A stretch of DNA of 64,000 bases from Plutella xylostella (taxonomy: Eukaryota > Arthropoda > Insecta > Lepidoptera > Plutellidae), in contig NC_064012.1 of the NCBI RefSeq assembly GCF_932276165.1, positions 255,501 to 319,500 on the forward strand. The letters are read 5' to 3'. Under the pieces are notes generated by a model. That model was not told the DNA's origin. It did no database searches and was given only the letters and a program-made list of their open reading frames with translations. Of the stretch, positions 20,845-32,299 are shown in pieces. Every line of letters starts with the position of its first letter. Position 1 is the first letter of the stretch. The position numbers and the translations under genes are program-made.

Positions 20845-21743
20845 TAGGGAATACAAGCCCGGGATCCCGCTCCCCGGGATCCCGGGATCCCGGTCATTTT
20901 CCAGTCCCGAAATTTTTGGGATTAAAATTTGCCAATCCCGGGATTTTCGGGATTGACAAAAAAGGGTAAATTAGTATGTAAGGGTATTCTCGTAGCTTTG
21001 TTGTCATTATTATCGTTTGTCATTATTGACGTCACAGATGTGATAATTTATAAACAAATATGGCTGACGCCGTTTTCGCCTGTTTATGAAAAATAGAACT
21101 TTTAAGTTAAAAGTTTTGCAATTGGCAAAGGTGGGTCTACGCTAGACGAACCGAGCACGAGCGGAGCACGAGCCAAACACAATTCTTATAGTGTGGACCG
21201 ACCTACAAGCCTCGAACGAACTGCACTGCGAACATTTCGTTCGTTGCTCGGCTGCGTTCCGCCTGTTGTCGGTTTTTTGACGAACACAAAGGGTTTTACT
21301 TCGCGCTTGCAGTGTTCGAGGACAGTGATCGTTGTAGGTTCGTTGTACATAAGTCCACACCTGACACCGTGAACGACGAAACCTTGAATGGCTTCGCTCA
21401 TGCTCGGTTCGTCTAGCGTAGGCCCACCTTAGGTCCAAAAAAATAATAGATTATTTTTTTTGGTCTAATAGAGAAATTATTAATCATATTAGACCTACTT
21501 TAAAAAAGAGTCAAGTAGCCTATTGTTTATCTTTTTTAAGAAGTATATATTTTTTTCAACTAAGTATGGTCTGACAAAGTTAAATTATAAATACTGTGTC
21601 TCCAATAAACCTAAAAACGTTGATTCGTTAGACGTGTTTTTGTTTGTGACCTTAATCCCGGGACTATCCCGGGATCCCGGGATTGTCTTCATCCAGTCCC
21701 GAAATCCCGGGATCCCAAATAAAGGCCGGGATTGTATTCCCTA
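20845..21743. mobile_element. hAT-type MITE, 899 bp
   Basis: The terminal inverted repeats TAGGGAATACAAGCCCGG and CCGGGATTGTATTCCCTA are flanked by a perfect 8 bp duplication, GTCGTGAT (20837-20844, 21744-21751), the hallmark of hAT. Clustered CCCGGGATCCCGGG motifs lie just inside each end. There is no transposase. It contains a nested MITE (21128-21430) and interior sequence also seen at 2790-3010. Confidence 0.93.
21128..21430. mobile_element. MITE nested in the hAT element, 303 bp
   Basis: Terminal inverted repeats of about 35 bp (AAGGTGGGTCTACGCTAGAC at the left; the right end is its near complement). It is absent from the related hAT fragment at 2790-3010. The target duplication is unclear. 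Confidence 0.75.
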
Positions 21744-21751
21744 GTCGTGAT

Positions 21752-22055
21752 GTGAATTTGCAAGTTCAATATTTATTTTCACCAATAAAACTGCCACGTT
21801 AGCGGCCTCGTTATGCTAATTCCAAGTTTTAGTACTTACTTACCTCCTAATACCTAAGAGTGTAGAAGATAATAGGGAATATGCAAGTGATTCAAATAAA
21901 CATCAAATATTATTTTTAATAAACTTTGTTATTTCAGAATTAGGCCTCCATCAATATTTTTGATTATAATTCATATTTCAGCAAGTAGGTACCTAATTAA
22001 TTGTTGAAAAGTAGAAAAAAACTGCGGTAAGTTCAAACATTAGAAACGTCAGGAA
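21752..22055. other. Intergenic DNA, nothing recognised
   Basis: No feature beyond the short continuation of the interrupted family B repeat at its left edge. Confidence 0.3.
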
Positions 22056-22487
22056 TTTTAAATGATACCAATAAGTCCAATACCTACGAATCATTCAAGC
22101 CGAAACACGAGGTAGTTGCTATATACCGTTGAGGAGTTCCCTTGACTGCCTTCCGTTTTCATCAGCTCAAGGTCACCATCATATTTTTTTTTATAAGAAC
22201 TATATTTACGTTATAAATTTCATTAGAATCAGTTAATAGGTGTCCAAAATACCTACTATAGAATGTAAGTTGTTAGTTTTCCCAAATAAATAAAATAATA
22301 TAAAAAAAAGGAAATTCATACAATGTTTTTACCCCTTTACCCACCCTTGGGGGTGGAATAAAACTCTGAAAAAAAATGGGACCACCCCTGAGCTCAACAC
22401 AATAAGTAGGTACATCAATAAAATAATTTTAAAAATCGGTCCATAAATGGCGGAGTAATCGGTGAACATACATAAAAAAATTATATA
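22056..22487 (+). repeat. 'CCGACTTC' element, 5'-truncated, left part
   Basis: Body of the family at 15334 (GAGGTAGTTGCTATATACCG, TTGAGGAGTTCCCTTG). It is split by the element at 22488-24623 and resumes at 24624-24672 with GACGAATTGAGAACCTCCTCC. Confidence 0.75.
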
Positions 22488-24623
22488 GGGTAAATCGTGG
22501 TATAACTGGCATGTGTCAGTAACTGGCACTTTGACTATAAAACTAAATATATTAAGCTTTTGGATATAGTAAGACCATCTTTGATGTGTTTACAGCAATC
22601 TCCAATTCTTCATTGATATTATAGTTTAATTTTACGCCGCTAGGTGGGTATTTTCCGGCGCTGGAAATTATCTCAGTCAAAGCGGCGAAGATCGCCAAAA
22701 AAATGCACGTGCGTTAAGTTTTTTCTTAAGGAGACACCAAAATTTGTATGGCCTGTTTTCGCGAAAATAAATAAGTTTTTGATAGTGTGACAATAACAAG
22801 GAAGTAGGGGAAGATCTAAACAATATCATAATAGCCCGATTCACTGAGATTTTAGTTGCTTTTGAGTTATATTTGAGGGTGCTAGTTACTGAAATGTAAT
22901 TTATATCTTCACTTAGTAACTGGCACCCCCCTGCCAGTTACTAATATTTTGGGTTTTGTGATTTTAAGCTATTTTATACCTTCTATCGACAGAAAATACG
23001 ATTTAAAGTGCACTGTAAAAACCCCCAGTGTCTAGGCAGCTTTGTTTCAATAACTGGCATGGGGCTGCCAGTTACTAATCTGCATACATTTTTTTTACGC
23101 ACCAATAACTGGCACTTACTGGTGCGGTAAACATTTCTTTCATGTTTCTTTTCAGAAAAATGACTAAAATCAAGGCAATCTGCAGTAGTCTGTAATTGTC
23201 CACTGCTGGACCTCTCACCAGCAGTGACACTGCACTCTGTTCTCAACCTTCCTCATCCAGCCACTACTGGTCAGCTTTATAAGGTCGTTGGTCCAGCTGG
23301 CCCGAAGGTATCCGCCGCTACCCTTGCCTGTTCGTGGTCTCCACTCTAGAGCGCGTTTGCCCCACTGGTCATCGGTTCTTCCGCAGCTATGGCCTGCCTA
23401 ATACCACTTGAGCATACAGAATTTAAGAGCTATATCGGATACTTAAGTTTTCTCACGGATTACCTTATTTTTGATATGGTCCTTCAAAGAATCACCAATC
23501 TTTCCAATGCCCGCTGATCGATTTTGAATCGGTGGACCAGTCCAACCGTCAGTGTCCACGTCTATGATCCATACGTCATCACCAGTAAGACGCATTGACT
23601 GAAAACCTTTGCCTTCAGGCATTTATGTGAAAATTTGTCAAATCTTCCCTTATGCAGTCCAATCCAGTAATACATATTTTGTTTTATGCACCTTCCTTCT
23701 GCCTAGTCGAATAGACTGTCCAAGGTAGACATAATATACTGTTGCTGCATTAAGGCCGCTATGCATGTTACAACGAGGGAATTCCAGAACTGCCCAGGTC
23801 TAAATGGAATCAAAGGCTTTCTTATAGTCTTTGAAGAACTTGATAGAAACATGGTTCGTGATGACCTTATAAAACAGCTTGAAAACATGACTTATAAACA
23901 AAATTTGTTAAAGAGCTTCTGAAGCTGTTCGAGGATAGTAATAGCTTTCAGAAGAGCTGTACTAATTGAAGAGAATAGAATAGAATAGAAGTGAAGCTGA
24001 AAGCCGTAAAAACCTTCAATTTCCGCAAGAAATTTCAGCTTAGAGGCAACTATACTACCGTCAGCAGTCTTCAACTTAGCCAGGTCACTTCTCCCAAGCT
24101 GCTGAATGAATACATCAAGGTCCACAAGCATTTGCTTTCTCCATTTCCGTTTCCAAATCCAAGAGTTTCTCGATTTGTTGCATTCATATGGACCCACGAT
24201 TCGTCGCATACTTGTACTGTCATTTTGTGGTAGAAGTCGACCATTACAACGGTGATTTTGAGTCTTACCGGTACAGAACCTAGACAGGTAATTGTACATT
24301 ACCTAATATCAAATATATTATTGATTTTAGAGCACTTATTGACCTAATTCCATGATTTTTTAAAAGGTGCCAGTTACTGAAACATCATGTGACAGTTACT
24401 AATTTTTACTGCCAGTTACTAGGTTTTTTGGGGGTAGTGGATATAAACTTCATTAAAATCGAATATTAATCATATATCTTTACCATTTATGCCTATAATT
24501 GTTCGTCATCTTATTGCCAGTAATTCAAGCCTACCGGTGCTTAAATCAGGCCAATACTTTATTTTTAATATATTTTTTTGTGTTGCTAGTCGCTTAAACT
24601 GCCAGTTACTAGTACTTTTACCC
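22488..24623. mobile_element. 2.1-kb TIR element with many ACTGGCA motifs, superfamily unknown
   Basis: The ends GGGTAAA and TTTACCC lie within TATATA on both sides, and the element splits a known repeat, so its limits are secure to within a few bases. ACTGGCA lies at 22505, 22522, 22919, 23053 and 23108. TGCCAGT lies at 22932 and 23066 and near 24368, 24411, 24514 and 24600. The left side is mostly forward and the right side all reversed, like subterminal transposase binding sites. The middle holds LINE remnants, not a transposase. Duplication is TA or TATA; superfamily not determined. Confidence 0.7.
23260..24300 (-). pseudogene. Decayed LINE reverse transcriptase fragment
   Basis: On the minus strand, pieces of a reverse transcriptase are readable in shifting frames: LAKLKTADGSIVASK and LAEIEGFYGFQLH (about 23995-24120), then DYKKAFDSI and WAVLEFPRCNM (about 23750-23835). 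Stops and frameshifts break every piece. It sits inside the 22488-24623 element, as captured or inserted DNA. Confidence 0.65.
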
Positions 24624-24672
24624 TATATATACAGACGAATTGAGAACCTCCTCCTTTTTTCGAAGTCGTTTA
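24624..24672 (+). repeat. 'CCGACTTC' element, right part
   Basis: Continuation of 22056-22487 after the inserted element, ending TTTTTTCGAAGTCG. Confidence 0.7.
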
Positions 24673-24684
24673 ATTAATATAAAC

Positions 24685-24880
24685 GGCTAAGAGCGTGCCG
24701 GACACGCACATGAAAGGGTTCCGTAGCTATAAGATGGGCCGACCGCTTGACACAAAAAAATCCATAAGTATACATTACCATTTAGTTAGGGCAACTGAAC
24801 GTCATAAGTTGGTCGAGTTGTATAAAAATAACTAACTATGTATGATATATAATGACTCACGGAACACGGAACCCTAAAAA
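24685..24880 (+). repeat. Interspersed repeat with GGGTTCCGT ends
   Basis: CACGCACATGAAAGGGTTCC and GGAACCCTAAAAACG; a shortened copy of 17700-17960. Confidence 0.55.
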
Positions 24881-25813
24881 CGTCGTCTCTGGCGGAAACG
24901 TGGCATTTTTGGAAAAACGCACAGGTAAGTACAGTCTGAGCACCAACTCTCTTCGAGTCTTACGGCAAAATCAGGAACTAAAGTACCTGTATTGGCGCCA
25001 CGCCACTACACGTCCGCGGATGCGTAGAGATGCATCCGGTGTTGACCTGCGCGGACGTGTAGAGGGGGTGATTTGGGCATCTGTCGAGGTATTTCACGTC
25101 CGCAGGTATTTCACGTTGTTGTCGGTTTTTCTGGCATAGATCAAGTGCGCAAGTATGCAGCCCTGGGACAAGGCTAGGTTACATGTTTGTGTCTTTCGGC
25201 GTAGAGACGCTGAGTCTGTGTGGGCCGGATGCAAAACGCATATACCTATACAAGGAAGTCAGTGTCGTAGATCACATTTTATTTGAATAACTGTTTTATT
25301 TAATATTAACTATATAAAAATAAAATGATGCTGCGGTTTATCTGCGTTGGAAACATGGGTCAATATAGAATAGGGAAGCCGGCCAGTTAGGTAGGTACAT
25401 TCTATTGCAGACGGCTCGGTATGGGCGGGCGGCGTTGCTACGTGGGGCGGGCGGCGGCGGCGGGCAGCAGCCATGCAGCGGAAGAATTTGTCAATCAGTG
25501 ATCAGAAATGTTTGTTCGCAAGCCGCAGATCAAACTCCGAATGTGGAAATGATTTTCCAAATTACTCGCTGATAGAAACAGCTATGCACATACTGCAGAG
25601 TTAAATTTTCCGCCCTAGATGAAAGCGAAGTTGAGAGAAAAATTATAAGTATGGCGTGGGATGACGTCCACAGATAACTAACTACATAAAAGTTATTCGA
25701 ACCTTCCGTTAAATGAAAGTACTGGGTACCTACTTAGGTACTTAAGTAAATCTTATAATACAGGTTGTTGCATAAGTGGTCAGTAAGTATACTAAGCCGA
25801 AAGGGGATGACTC
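24881..25813. other. Intergenic DNA with a small GC-rich patch
   Basis: About 25425-25475 is GC-rich (GGGCGGGCGGCG runs), directly followed by an ATG at 25473 that opens 43 codons. I see no splice signal or homology to support a gene. The patch could be a promoter of an unrecognised transcript. Confidence 0.25.
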
Positions 25814-25821
25814 AGGGGGTT

Positions 25822-26160
25822 CTATTCTATTCTATTCTATTCTCTGTGGGGGTGTCAGTACCTGCACCTGGCTCTCTCGAATGGAACCTTTGTGCATATC
25901 CCCAAGGTCTAAACTGCCTTCCTAAGCTTGGACCATTTCCCACCACGCTGGTCCACTGCGGGTTGGTGGGTTCACATATCTAGATGTGCTAAATCTAGAT
26001 ATGCAGGTTTCCTCACGATGTTTTCCTTCACCGTAAGAGCGATGGTATACATTGTACTTAAATTCAGAAAAGAACTCATTGGTACATGTCAGCGCCGGGA
26101 TTCGAACCCGCATCTCTGGCGTGAGAAGCGGGCGCTTACCCGACTGAGCTACCACCGCTC
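25822..26160 (-). mobile_element. tRNA-derived SINE, family A
   Basis: Full reversed copy: the GAATA tail is at the left, the head (with A and B boxes) at the right. AGGGGGTT on both sides (25814-25821, 26161-26168) is the target duplication. Confidence 0.92.
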
Positions 26161-26617
26161 AGGGGGTTAACCTGCATAACTTTGTTCTACGAATTCAGGA
26201 AATTTGCAGTAGATATTAGGTATATTTGAGTCATATAAAAACGCGGTCTCAGGTATAATGATTACGATTCTGAAGGCACTATCGAGTCGCGTTGTTCTAT
26301 GGGAGGCACTAATTCAAATTTTAGTTCTGTCAAAACCTAAAATTCATATTGTTCGTAAATTACGAATCGTATTAGGTGTCAAACTCAAACTCAAAAATTT
26401 TTATTCATCGTACAAATATAAAATTTTCTGATGAACGTCAATTTTTACAAATTACTCTCCGTTCGGATAAGGGGGGGCTCTTTCTGTCTAAGGAGAAGAA
26501 CGGAGGCAAGAAACTCCTGAGCCATCTTTTCAAAAAAAGACTTAAAACTAGTTGGTATACAATACATATAAGCTTAATAATTATTATTATAATAATATGA
26601 GCAGAGCTAACTACTTA

Positions 26618-28981
26618 TCACAGCCATGCATTAACGTCCTCTAAGTAATCATCAATTTTATAATAAGCTTTTTTACTGAGTTTCTCTTTAATGTAACACT
26701 TAAACTTATTCTCTGGCATTTGAGCAACTTCTGCTGGAAGCTTATTATAAAATCTAATACAGTACCCTAAAAACGATTTATTAACTTTCGCCAGACGCAT
26801 CGCTGGAAAAGCCAGCTTATGCTTGTTCCTAGTATTAATGTCATGATTACTGCCAATGGTATCAAAAGTTGAAATATTCTTTCGTACATACATTAAATTG
26901 GAAAAAATGAACTGACATGGAACTGTAAGGATGTTAATTTCTTTAAATAGTTCTCTCAATGAATCCCTGGAACCAAGTTTGTATATAGAGCGGATGGCTC
27001 TTTTCTGTAATACAAATATAGTTTCAATATCAGCTGCTCTACCCCAAAGCAAAATGCCATACGATAATAAGCTGTGGAAATAACTAAAGTAAACTAATCT
27101 GGCGGTTTCAACGTCGGTCAGCTGTCTAATTTTCCGTACAGCAAAAGCTGCGGAGCTCAACCTTCCAGACAATTTTTCAATGTGAGGTCCCCACTGTAAC
27201 TTTGAATCTATAGTCATCCCAAGAAAGACAGTATCATTAACTAGGTCCAATTTATTCCCATCTAGAATAATGTTAGTATCGCATTGTCTAACATTCGGCA
27301 GTGTAAATTTAATACATTTCGTTTTCTTAGAATTCAATAGAAGATTATTAACGGTAAACCAATCGTGTATGTCAGATAGAATTGAATTAATTTCATTAAA
27401 ATTATTTTCTCTTCTTTTAACTTTAAAAAGCAAAGAAGTATCGTCAGCAAATAAAACTATATTAGTCAATTTTTCAACCATAAAAGGCAAGTCATTAATA
27501 TAAATGAGGAATAAAAATGGTCCTAGAATAGATCCTTGAGGGACGCCTATTTTTACATGAGCCCCCTGTGATTTAGTATTGTTAATATCGACCCTTTGTT
27601 GTCTCTTGTCTAAATATGAAGATATCAAATCTAAAGCCTTTCCTCCTATTCCATAGTATCTAAGTTTCGAAATTAAAGTCTGATGGTCTACACAATCAAA
27701 CGCCTTCGACAGATCACAGAAGACTCCAATAGCATCGTGATGGTCTTCCCAGGCGTCAAATATGTGCTTAATCAACGCAGTACCGGCATCGGCTGTTGAT
27801 TTGCCTTTTGTAAAACCATACTGCTGGCTATGAAACAATCGAGCATCATTGAAATGCAAAAGCATCTGACTGAGTATGACCCTCTCAAATATTTTACTCA
27901 AAACTGGAAGAACCGAGACAGGCCTGAAATTTGCAGGGTCCTCCATATCCCCACTTTTGAACAGAGGTATAATTTTACTAAATTTCATAAGATCTGGGAA
28001 CACACCTTCAGCGATACATTTATTAAAGATGTTAGCTAAAATTGGGGCGATTTTATTAATAATAGAAAGAACAAATTTAACTGACATTCCCCACAAGTCT
28101 TCAGTTTTCTTCATATTTAATGACTTAAATGTTTTTATAATAGTTAATGTATTAATATATCTGAATTTAAATTCCTTATCGGTTGAAGGTGCGTTCTCCT
28201 TCGTCAGGGTTTCAGCTGCTGCAGCCGAAGAATCCAGGTTACACGTAGTCTCTAAAGGAATGTTCGTAAAAAACTCTTCAAAGACCCTCGCCACCGCATC
28301 ATTCGATGTTATAATGTCATTGCCTACCTTCAAAGATAAATTTGTCTCGCGTGTTCGATTCTTCCCCGTTTCGTTATTAATAATAGTCCAAACGGCCTTA
28401 GATTTGTTAGCAGAGTCTTTAATCTTGTTATTAATAAAAATTGTCTTCGCACAGTGACAGACACATTTATACATCTTGCTATATTTCTTCACATAAGATT
28501 GAAAGTCAGGTCGGAGTATGAATGTTTTCATCTCATACAGATCATATAATGTCGCCCTGCTTTTGCGAATACCCTCTGTAGCCCAGTCACAAAATTTAAT
28601 TTTATTGTCAATCAAAACTTCCTTCGTTTCAAAATTACTCTCAAACTCATCAGCTATTATCTTAAACAAGTTACTATACATCTCATTAGAATTGCAATCT
28701 AATTTAACATTCGGAAGTTTTTCGTCTAGTTTCTTCAAGTAATTGTCAATTTTCTTTGTAGTAATCGGTCTGCATCTCACCTTAGTTTTATTTGTCTTGT
28801 CAGTGTTTACTAAGGTAATGGTCTGCCCACTGTGGTCTGACCTCAGACAATTAATCACACTACTGTCTTTAAACTCACAGTTACAGAATATGTTATCTAG
28901 ACAAGTGGCTGACGTGGGTGTAATTCTAGTTGGTTCCAGAAAAACATTAAAAAGATTAAATGATTTAAAAAGTAACAACAA
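26618..28981 (-). pseudogene. LINE ORF2, reverse transcriptase part
   Basis: 787 codons in one frame. It contains RPVSVLPVLSKIFERV, the palm motifs FCDLSKAFD (about residues 421-429) and FADDTSLLF (511-519), GVPQGSILGPFLF, and a C-terminal domain ending in LPAEVAQMPENKFK. The catalytic Asp residues are present (D423, D513, D514). It makes cDNA at the nicked target. It starts without a native ATG because the frameshift separates it from the endonuclease; otherwise it has no stop codon, which suggests recent insertion. Confidence 0.88.
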
Positions 28982-29433
28982 TTTCGACCTATTAGGAGAG
29001 TCACCATTAGGTCAACATTAAAGTCACCACACACTATTACTTCCTTTTTACTATTGGAAGCTAACCTTAGAACATCCTCCATGACAGTCTCAAAGGTAAT
29101 AAAATCACCAGTAGGTGGCCTGTAGGTACATACTATTATATACTTATTAAGCTCTGCACATGAAATTTCTATATGGTGTTTAACAGAAAGAGCAACTATA
29201 TCCTTTCGTTCTTTACATTTACAATTTTCTTTAAGAAATATAAGTGACCCACCATGCTCGTTGATATTTCTGTTAAAACAGCTTATAAGTTTGTAATTTT
29301 TTAATTGGAACATCATTTTATTCTCGTCTAACCAATGTTCTGTGATACATAAACAATCAATGTTAAATTTTTCCGAAAATAGTTCTAATTCTAACAATTT
29401 AGAAGAAATACTCTGAATATTCTGATGTACCAA
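28897..29433 (-). pseudogene. LINE ORF2, endonuclease part (frameshifted)
   Basis: Shows VHQNIQSISSK, CITEHWLDE, CTYRPPTGDF and VVCGDFNVDL-type motifs of the apurinic endonuclease domain that nicks target DNA. The frame stays open upstream, overlapping the ORF1 end, so the true start is unclear. A single-base shift near 29010, just after the GDFNVD motif, moves the rest of ORF2 into another frame and breaks the polyprotein. Confidence 0.85.
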
Positions 29434-29543
29434 TTTAAATTCATTCTTAAATGTCTTGTCCTTCGATAGTTTTGAGCCGAGAGAGCAGTGAACTGAATCA
29501 ATCTTTATATCAACGCTATGATGCTCTCCCGTTGTCTGAAAAT

Positions 29544-31463
29544 CTAATTTAAATCTACTGTACTATTTTCAGTATTACTACTGACGGTGTCAATAGGGAC
29601 ACAAGTTTTCTTCGTTATAATGCTTATAACTGAGTTAATAAGAGGAGCTACTTCTGTAGCTAAACGTCGTTTCTGATTTAAGGACAGAAATAAACTGTCC
29701 CAGGTCAACTTAAAATTATCTACATACAAATTAGTATCAAAGAAATTGATACAGTCAGATTTATAACACGCATTGTACATATTTTTATTTAGGCTACATG
29801 TCATATAATTGTATTTGTCAGGCAATGTGCAAGAATAAGGAAATGCACAAACAAATATATGTTTTGCAGGAATGCTTTCTAATATAGCAAAACTTCTATT
29901 TATATCAGAATTTGACACACCTAAACTATTTCCCACCATAATTAATATAGTAGTTTTTTCGGTGTACGACCTCTCTGAAATCAGTTGTACTATTTGTGCG
30001 AATGAAAGTTCTGGGTAACAATGATTAACAACATTTCCAGTTACATGATTACCCAACATGTGCCCGAAATCCTTGCCAAGCCTATCGGAGTATACAACTG
30101 TGCTGTAATCCTTGGCTGAACTGCTACTACTTGTATCAGTAGTAAGCCTTGTCAAGTAAGTGGGTGACATCTTAGGTAACTGCTTATTACCTACTATTCT
30201 ACTAGCTGCCTGAGCATAGGTGGGTATCCTATGTAATTTATTATTGGAGGTCGGAAAAACATCTGCTGTAGCCGATTTACTCTGGATGACCCTTGAGGAT
30301 GGCGTGGCCGTCGGGAGGCTGGTGGTGGCCCTCGGGAGGATGGTGGTGGCCCTCGGGAGGATGGTGGTGGTCCCCGAGAGTCTGGTGGTGATCCCCGAGA
30401 GTCCAGTGGTGGCCAACGGGATGCTGTTTGTGGCCTCCGAGGTGGTGGTGGCCCTCGGGAGGATGGTGGTGGTCCCCGAGAGTCCAGTGGTGGCCAGCGG
30501 GATGCTGTTTTTGGCCTCCGAGGTGGTGGTGGCCCTCGGGAGGATGGTGGTGGTCCCCGAGAGTCCAGTGGTGGCCAGCGGGATGCTGTTTGTGGCCTCC
30601 GAGGTGGTGGTGGTGGCCTCCGGAGATGCGGTGGTGGCTTCAGCAGGTGAAGACTTCTCCGGCAGCATCTCAACCCGAACTAAGCCCACACTACTCAGCA
30701 CCAGCAGCTGGTTTTCGTATTCCAGAGTTCTCTGTTCTAGGGCAGACTTCAGTGTGGCCAGCCTAGACTGTAGCATGGCAATGTTGAACTCGCACTCCTG
30801 GTTGTTGTCTGCGAGCTTCTGGTTGTAGTCTGACATCTCTTGTTCATATTTATTCACCAGTAGTTGAAGTCTCACTCTATCCTTTGTCAATGGAAGGTGC
30901 GTCTTATGCTTTTTCAATGCTCGCTCAGACTTCCTGATATATTTCTTTATTTTAATATATTTTTTAAGCCTGTTTGCACCTGTGATATTGGTTGATTTTC
31001 TTGGAGTTGTGAGGTCTATTGTTGGCATAGGGGTGGGGTGTAGGGTGACTAATTCATCGTACAATGCCATTGTCTTATCTGTTTCCTCGCTTGCATGTGC
31101 TTCATTTATTTGCTGGATCTCTGCGTGTGCTTCAGCCAATTGCTGCTCTAGGCTATAGATCTTAGACAAGGCAGCTTCATGTAAATCCTGACACTCTTTG
31201 TATGATCTAAGTACAATCTGTAGCTCATCACATTTGCCTTGCAAGTCTTGGTATTGGATGTCCATTTCAGCTATGTCATTCTTTAAGTCCGAGTTCTTTT
31301 TTAAAAGGGAATCAAATTCCTTTTCATTGTCCTCCCGCTCTGCCATCAGTTGGCTTGAGAGGTCACGAGATGCCTTGAGATCCTCCAAAGCTGTCCTCAG
31401 CTGGATCTCCAGGTCACGGCTCTGCACCTTCCGGGTCGTCATCCTCGACATGTCTGAAACCAC
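29544..31463 (-). CDS. LINE ORF1: coiled coil, mucin-like repeat, esterase-like C-terminus
   Basis: 639 residues. The first 150 are a long coiled coil rich in Leu, Glu and Gln (for example LEIQLRTALEDLKA), which would mediate trimerisation in ORF1 proteins. Residues of about 275-400 are a Thr/Ser/Pro/Ala-rich tandem repeat of 27 residues (ATTGLSGTTTILPRATTT). The C-terminal 200 residues contain YSDRLGKDFGHMLGNHV and TILIMVGNSLG, which look like an SGNH-type esterase domain known from ORF1 of some CR1-like LINEs; the catalytic residues are not certain. ORF1 proteins bind the element RNA. The frame is intact. ORF2 follows, its open frame overlapping the end of ORF1. Confidence 0.75.
   Translation of the reverse strand: MVSDMSRMTTRKVQSRDLEIQLRTALEDLKASRDLSSQLMAEREDNEKEFDSLLKKNSDLKNDIAEMDIQYQDLQGKCDELQIVLRSYKECQDLHEAALSKIYSLEQQLAEAHAEIQQINEAHASEETDKTMALYDELVTLHPTPMPTIDLTTPRKSTNITGANRLKKYIKIKKYIRKSERALKKHKTHLPLTKDRVRLQLLVNKYEQEMSDYNQKLADNNQECEFNIAMLQSRLATLKSALEQRTLEYENQLLVLSSVGLVRVEMLPEKSSPAEATTASPEATTTTSEATNSIPLATTGLSGTTTILPRATTTSEAKNSIPLATTGLSGTTTILPRATTTSEATNSIPLATTGLSGITTRLSGTTTILPRATTILPRATTSLPTATPSSRVIQSKSATADVFPTSNNKLHRIPTYAQAASRIVGNKQLPKMSPTYLTRLTTDTSSSSSAKDYSTVVYSDRLGKDFGHMLGNHVTGNVVNHCYPELSFAQIVQLISERSYTEKTTILIMVGNSLGVSNSDINRSFAILESIPAKHIFVCAFPYSCTLPDKYNYMTCSLNKNMYNACYKSDCINFFDTNLYVDNFKLTWDSLFLSLNQKRRLATEVAPLINSVISIITKKTCVPIDTVSSNTENSTVDLN
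30295..30635 (-). repeat. 81-bp in-frame minisatellite inside LINE ORF1
   Basis: Three to four copies of an 81 bp unit (clear starts at 30451 and 30532 on the plus strand) encode a 27-residue Thr-rich repeat in ORF1. The unit length is a multiple of three, so copy-number change keeps the frame. The upstream copies contain a shorter internal duplication. Confidence 0.8.
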
Positions 31464-31490
31464 CCGGGGTTACCCGTTAGTATGTTGATA

Positions 31491-32299
31491 GGTAGAATTG
31501 AGAGGATGTTTATCCAAGATATATACAAAATAACCCTCTTTAGGTATAACTTGATCAAACCAATCAAAACTTGATATATTGTAAGTCTATGTAAAAATGA
31601 TCAAAAGGTAACTTATTTGTTAGTTATCATATACAATGTAGTCATGAACACAAACTATGGGTGGGGAGGGAGTAATATGCATAATATGTTACTTAAATGA
31701 ATAGGTACTCAGTGGTATTATTGACTTAGAATTATGTAAACTTTAAGCCAAAAAAACAATCACTTGATCATTATTCAATGAAGTACTAATAGCAATCAAG
31801 TAGGTGGAGACTATGGTATAGTAATAATAGGGAATAAGGGATACAAAAGCTAATAGAAAGTTTGAAAATTAGAAATGAAAACAACAGAGTTTGAAAATGA
31901 CAAAGTCTAAAAGTGGGTTAAGGAAGTGTGAAAAACATTTCACGTATGCAGCAAACTAATGAATAATGATTAAATAATCTAGTGATTATGATTTTAAATG
32001 AGTAATACTAGTAAAAATATGTAATTTTAACAATACTCCCCTGATAGATATCCGTTGGCAAATTCGAACTTTGACAGGTGCCGCTGCTTCAAATATCCGA
32101 GTCCCGTAAGTGTTTTATTTCAGGGTTTGAAGGCTTGTCTTCATTTGCACAGCTGTATAACACTATATTCTTTAAGTTAACACTAGTTTTAAACGTAATT
32201 ACCCATTAAATTTAGTAATATTAAAATAAATTAAATCAGCTGGTTTTTTTGACACCCGGTTCGTAGGGTTGCCAGCACGAGTGTAGGTAATAATTATTT
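31491..32299. other. LINE 5' flank and intergenic DNA
   Basis: AT-rich. It may include the 5' UTR of the LINE at its left edge, but no boundary can be set. Confidence 0.3.

Larger units (their letters stand above)
26376..31490 (-). mobile_element. Near full-length non-LTR retrotransposon (CR1/Jockey-type)
   Basis: It contains, 5' to 3' on the minus strand, ORF1 (31463-29544), an endonuclease frame (29433-28897) and a reverse transcriptase frame (28981-26618). The 3' end has a TAA/ATT-rich stretch after the stop (about 26575-26598) and finishes in TTTGAG repeats (about 26377-26395). One frameshift separates endonuclease from reverse transcriptase. The 5' boundary is approximate and no target duplication was found. 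The clade (CR1-, Daphne- or Jockey-like) is not settled. Confidence 0.88.

Noticed and set aside
23703..24299. Possible host gene in the 23-24 kb interval
   Set aside because: The readable pieces are LINE reverse transcriptase motifs in shifting frames with stops.
25473..25604. 43-codon frame after a GC-rich patch
   Set aside because: Short, no homology that I recognise and no splice donor before the stop; kept only as a note.
30194..30828. Long alternative frames across the LINE ORF1 repeat (Pro/Arg-rich and Val/Trp-rich)
   Set aside because: They are by-products of the 81 bp repeat in other frames; the ORF1 frame continues on both sides.
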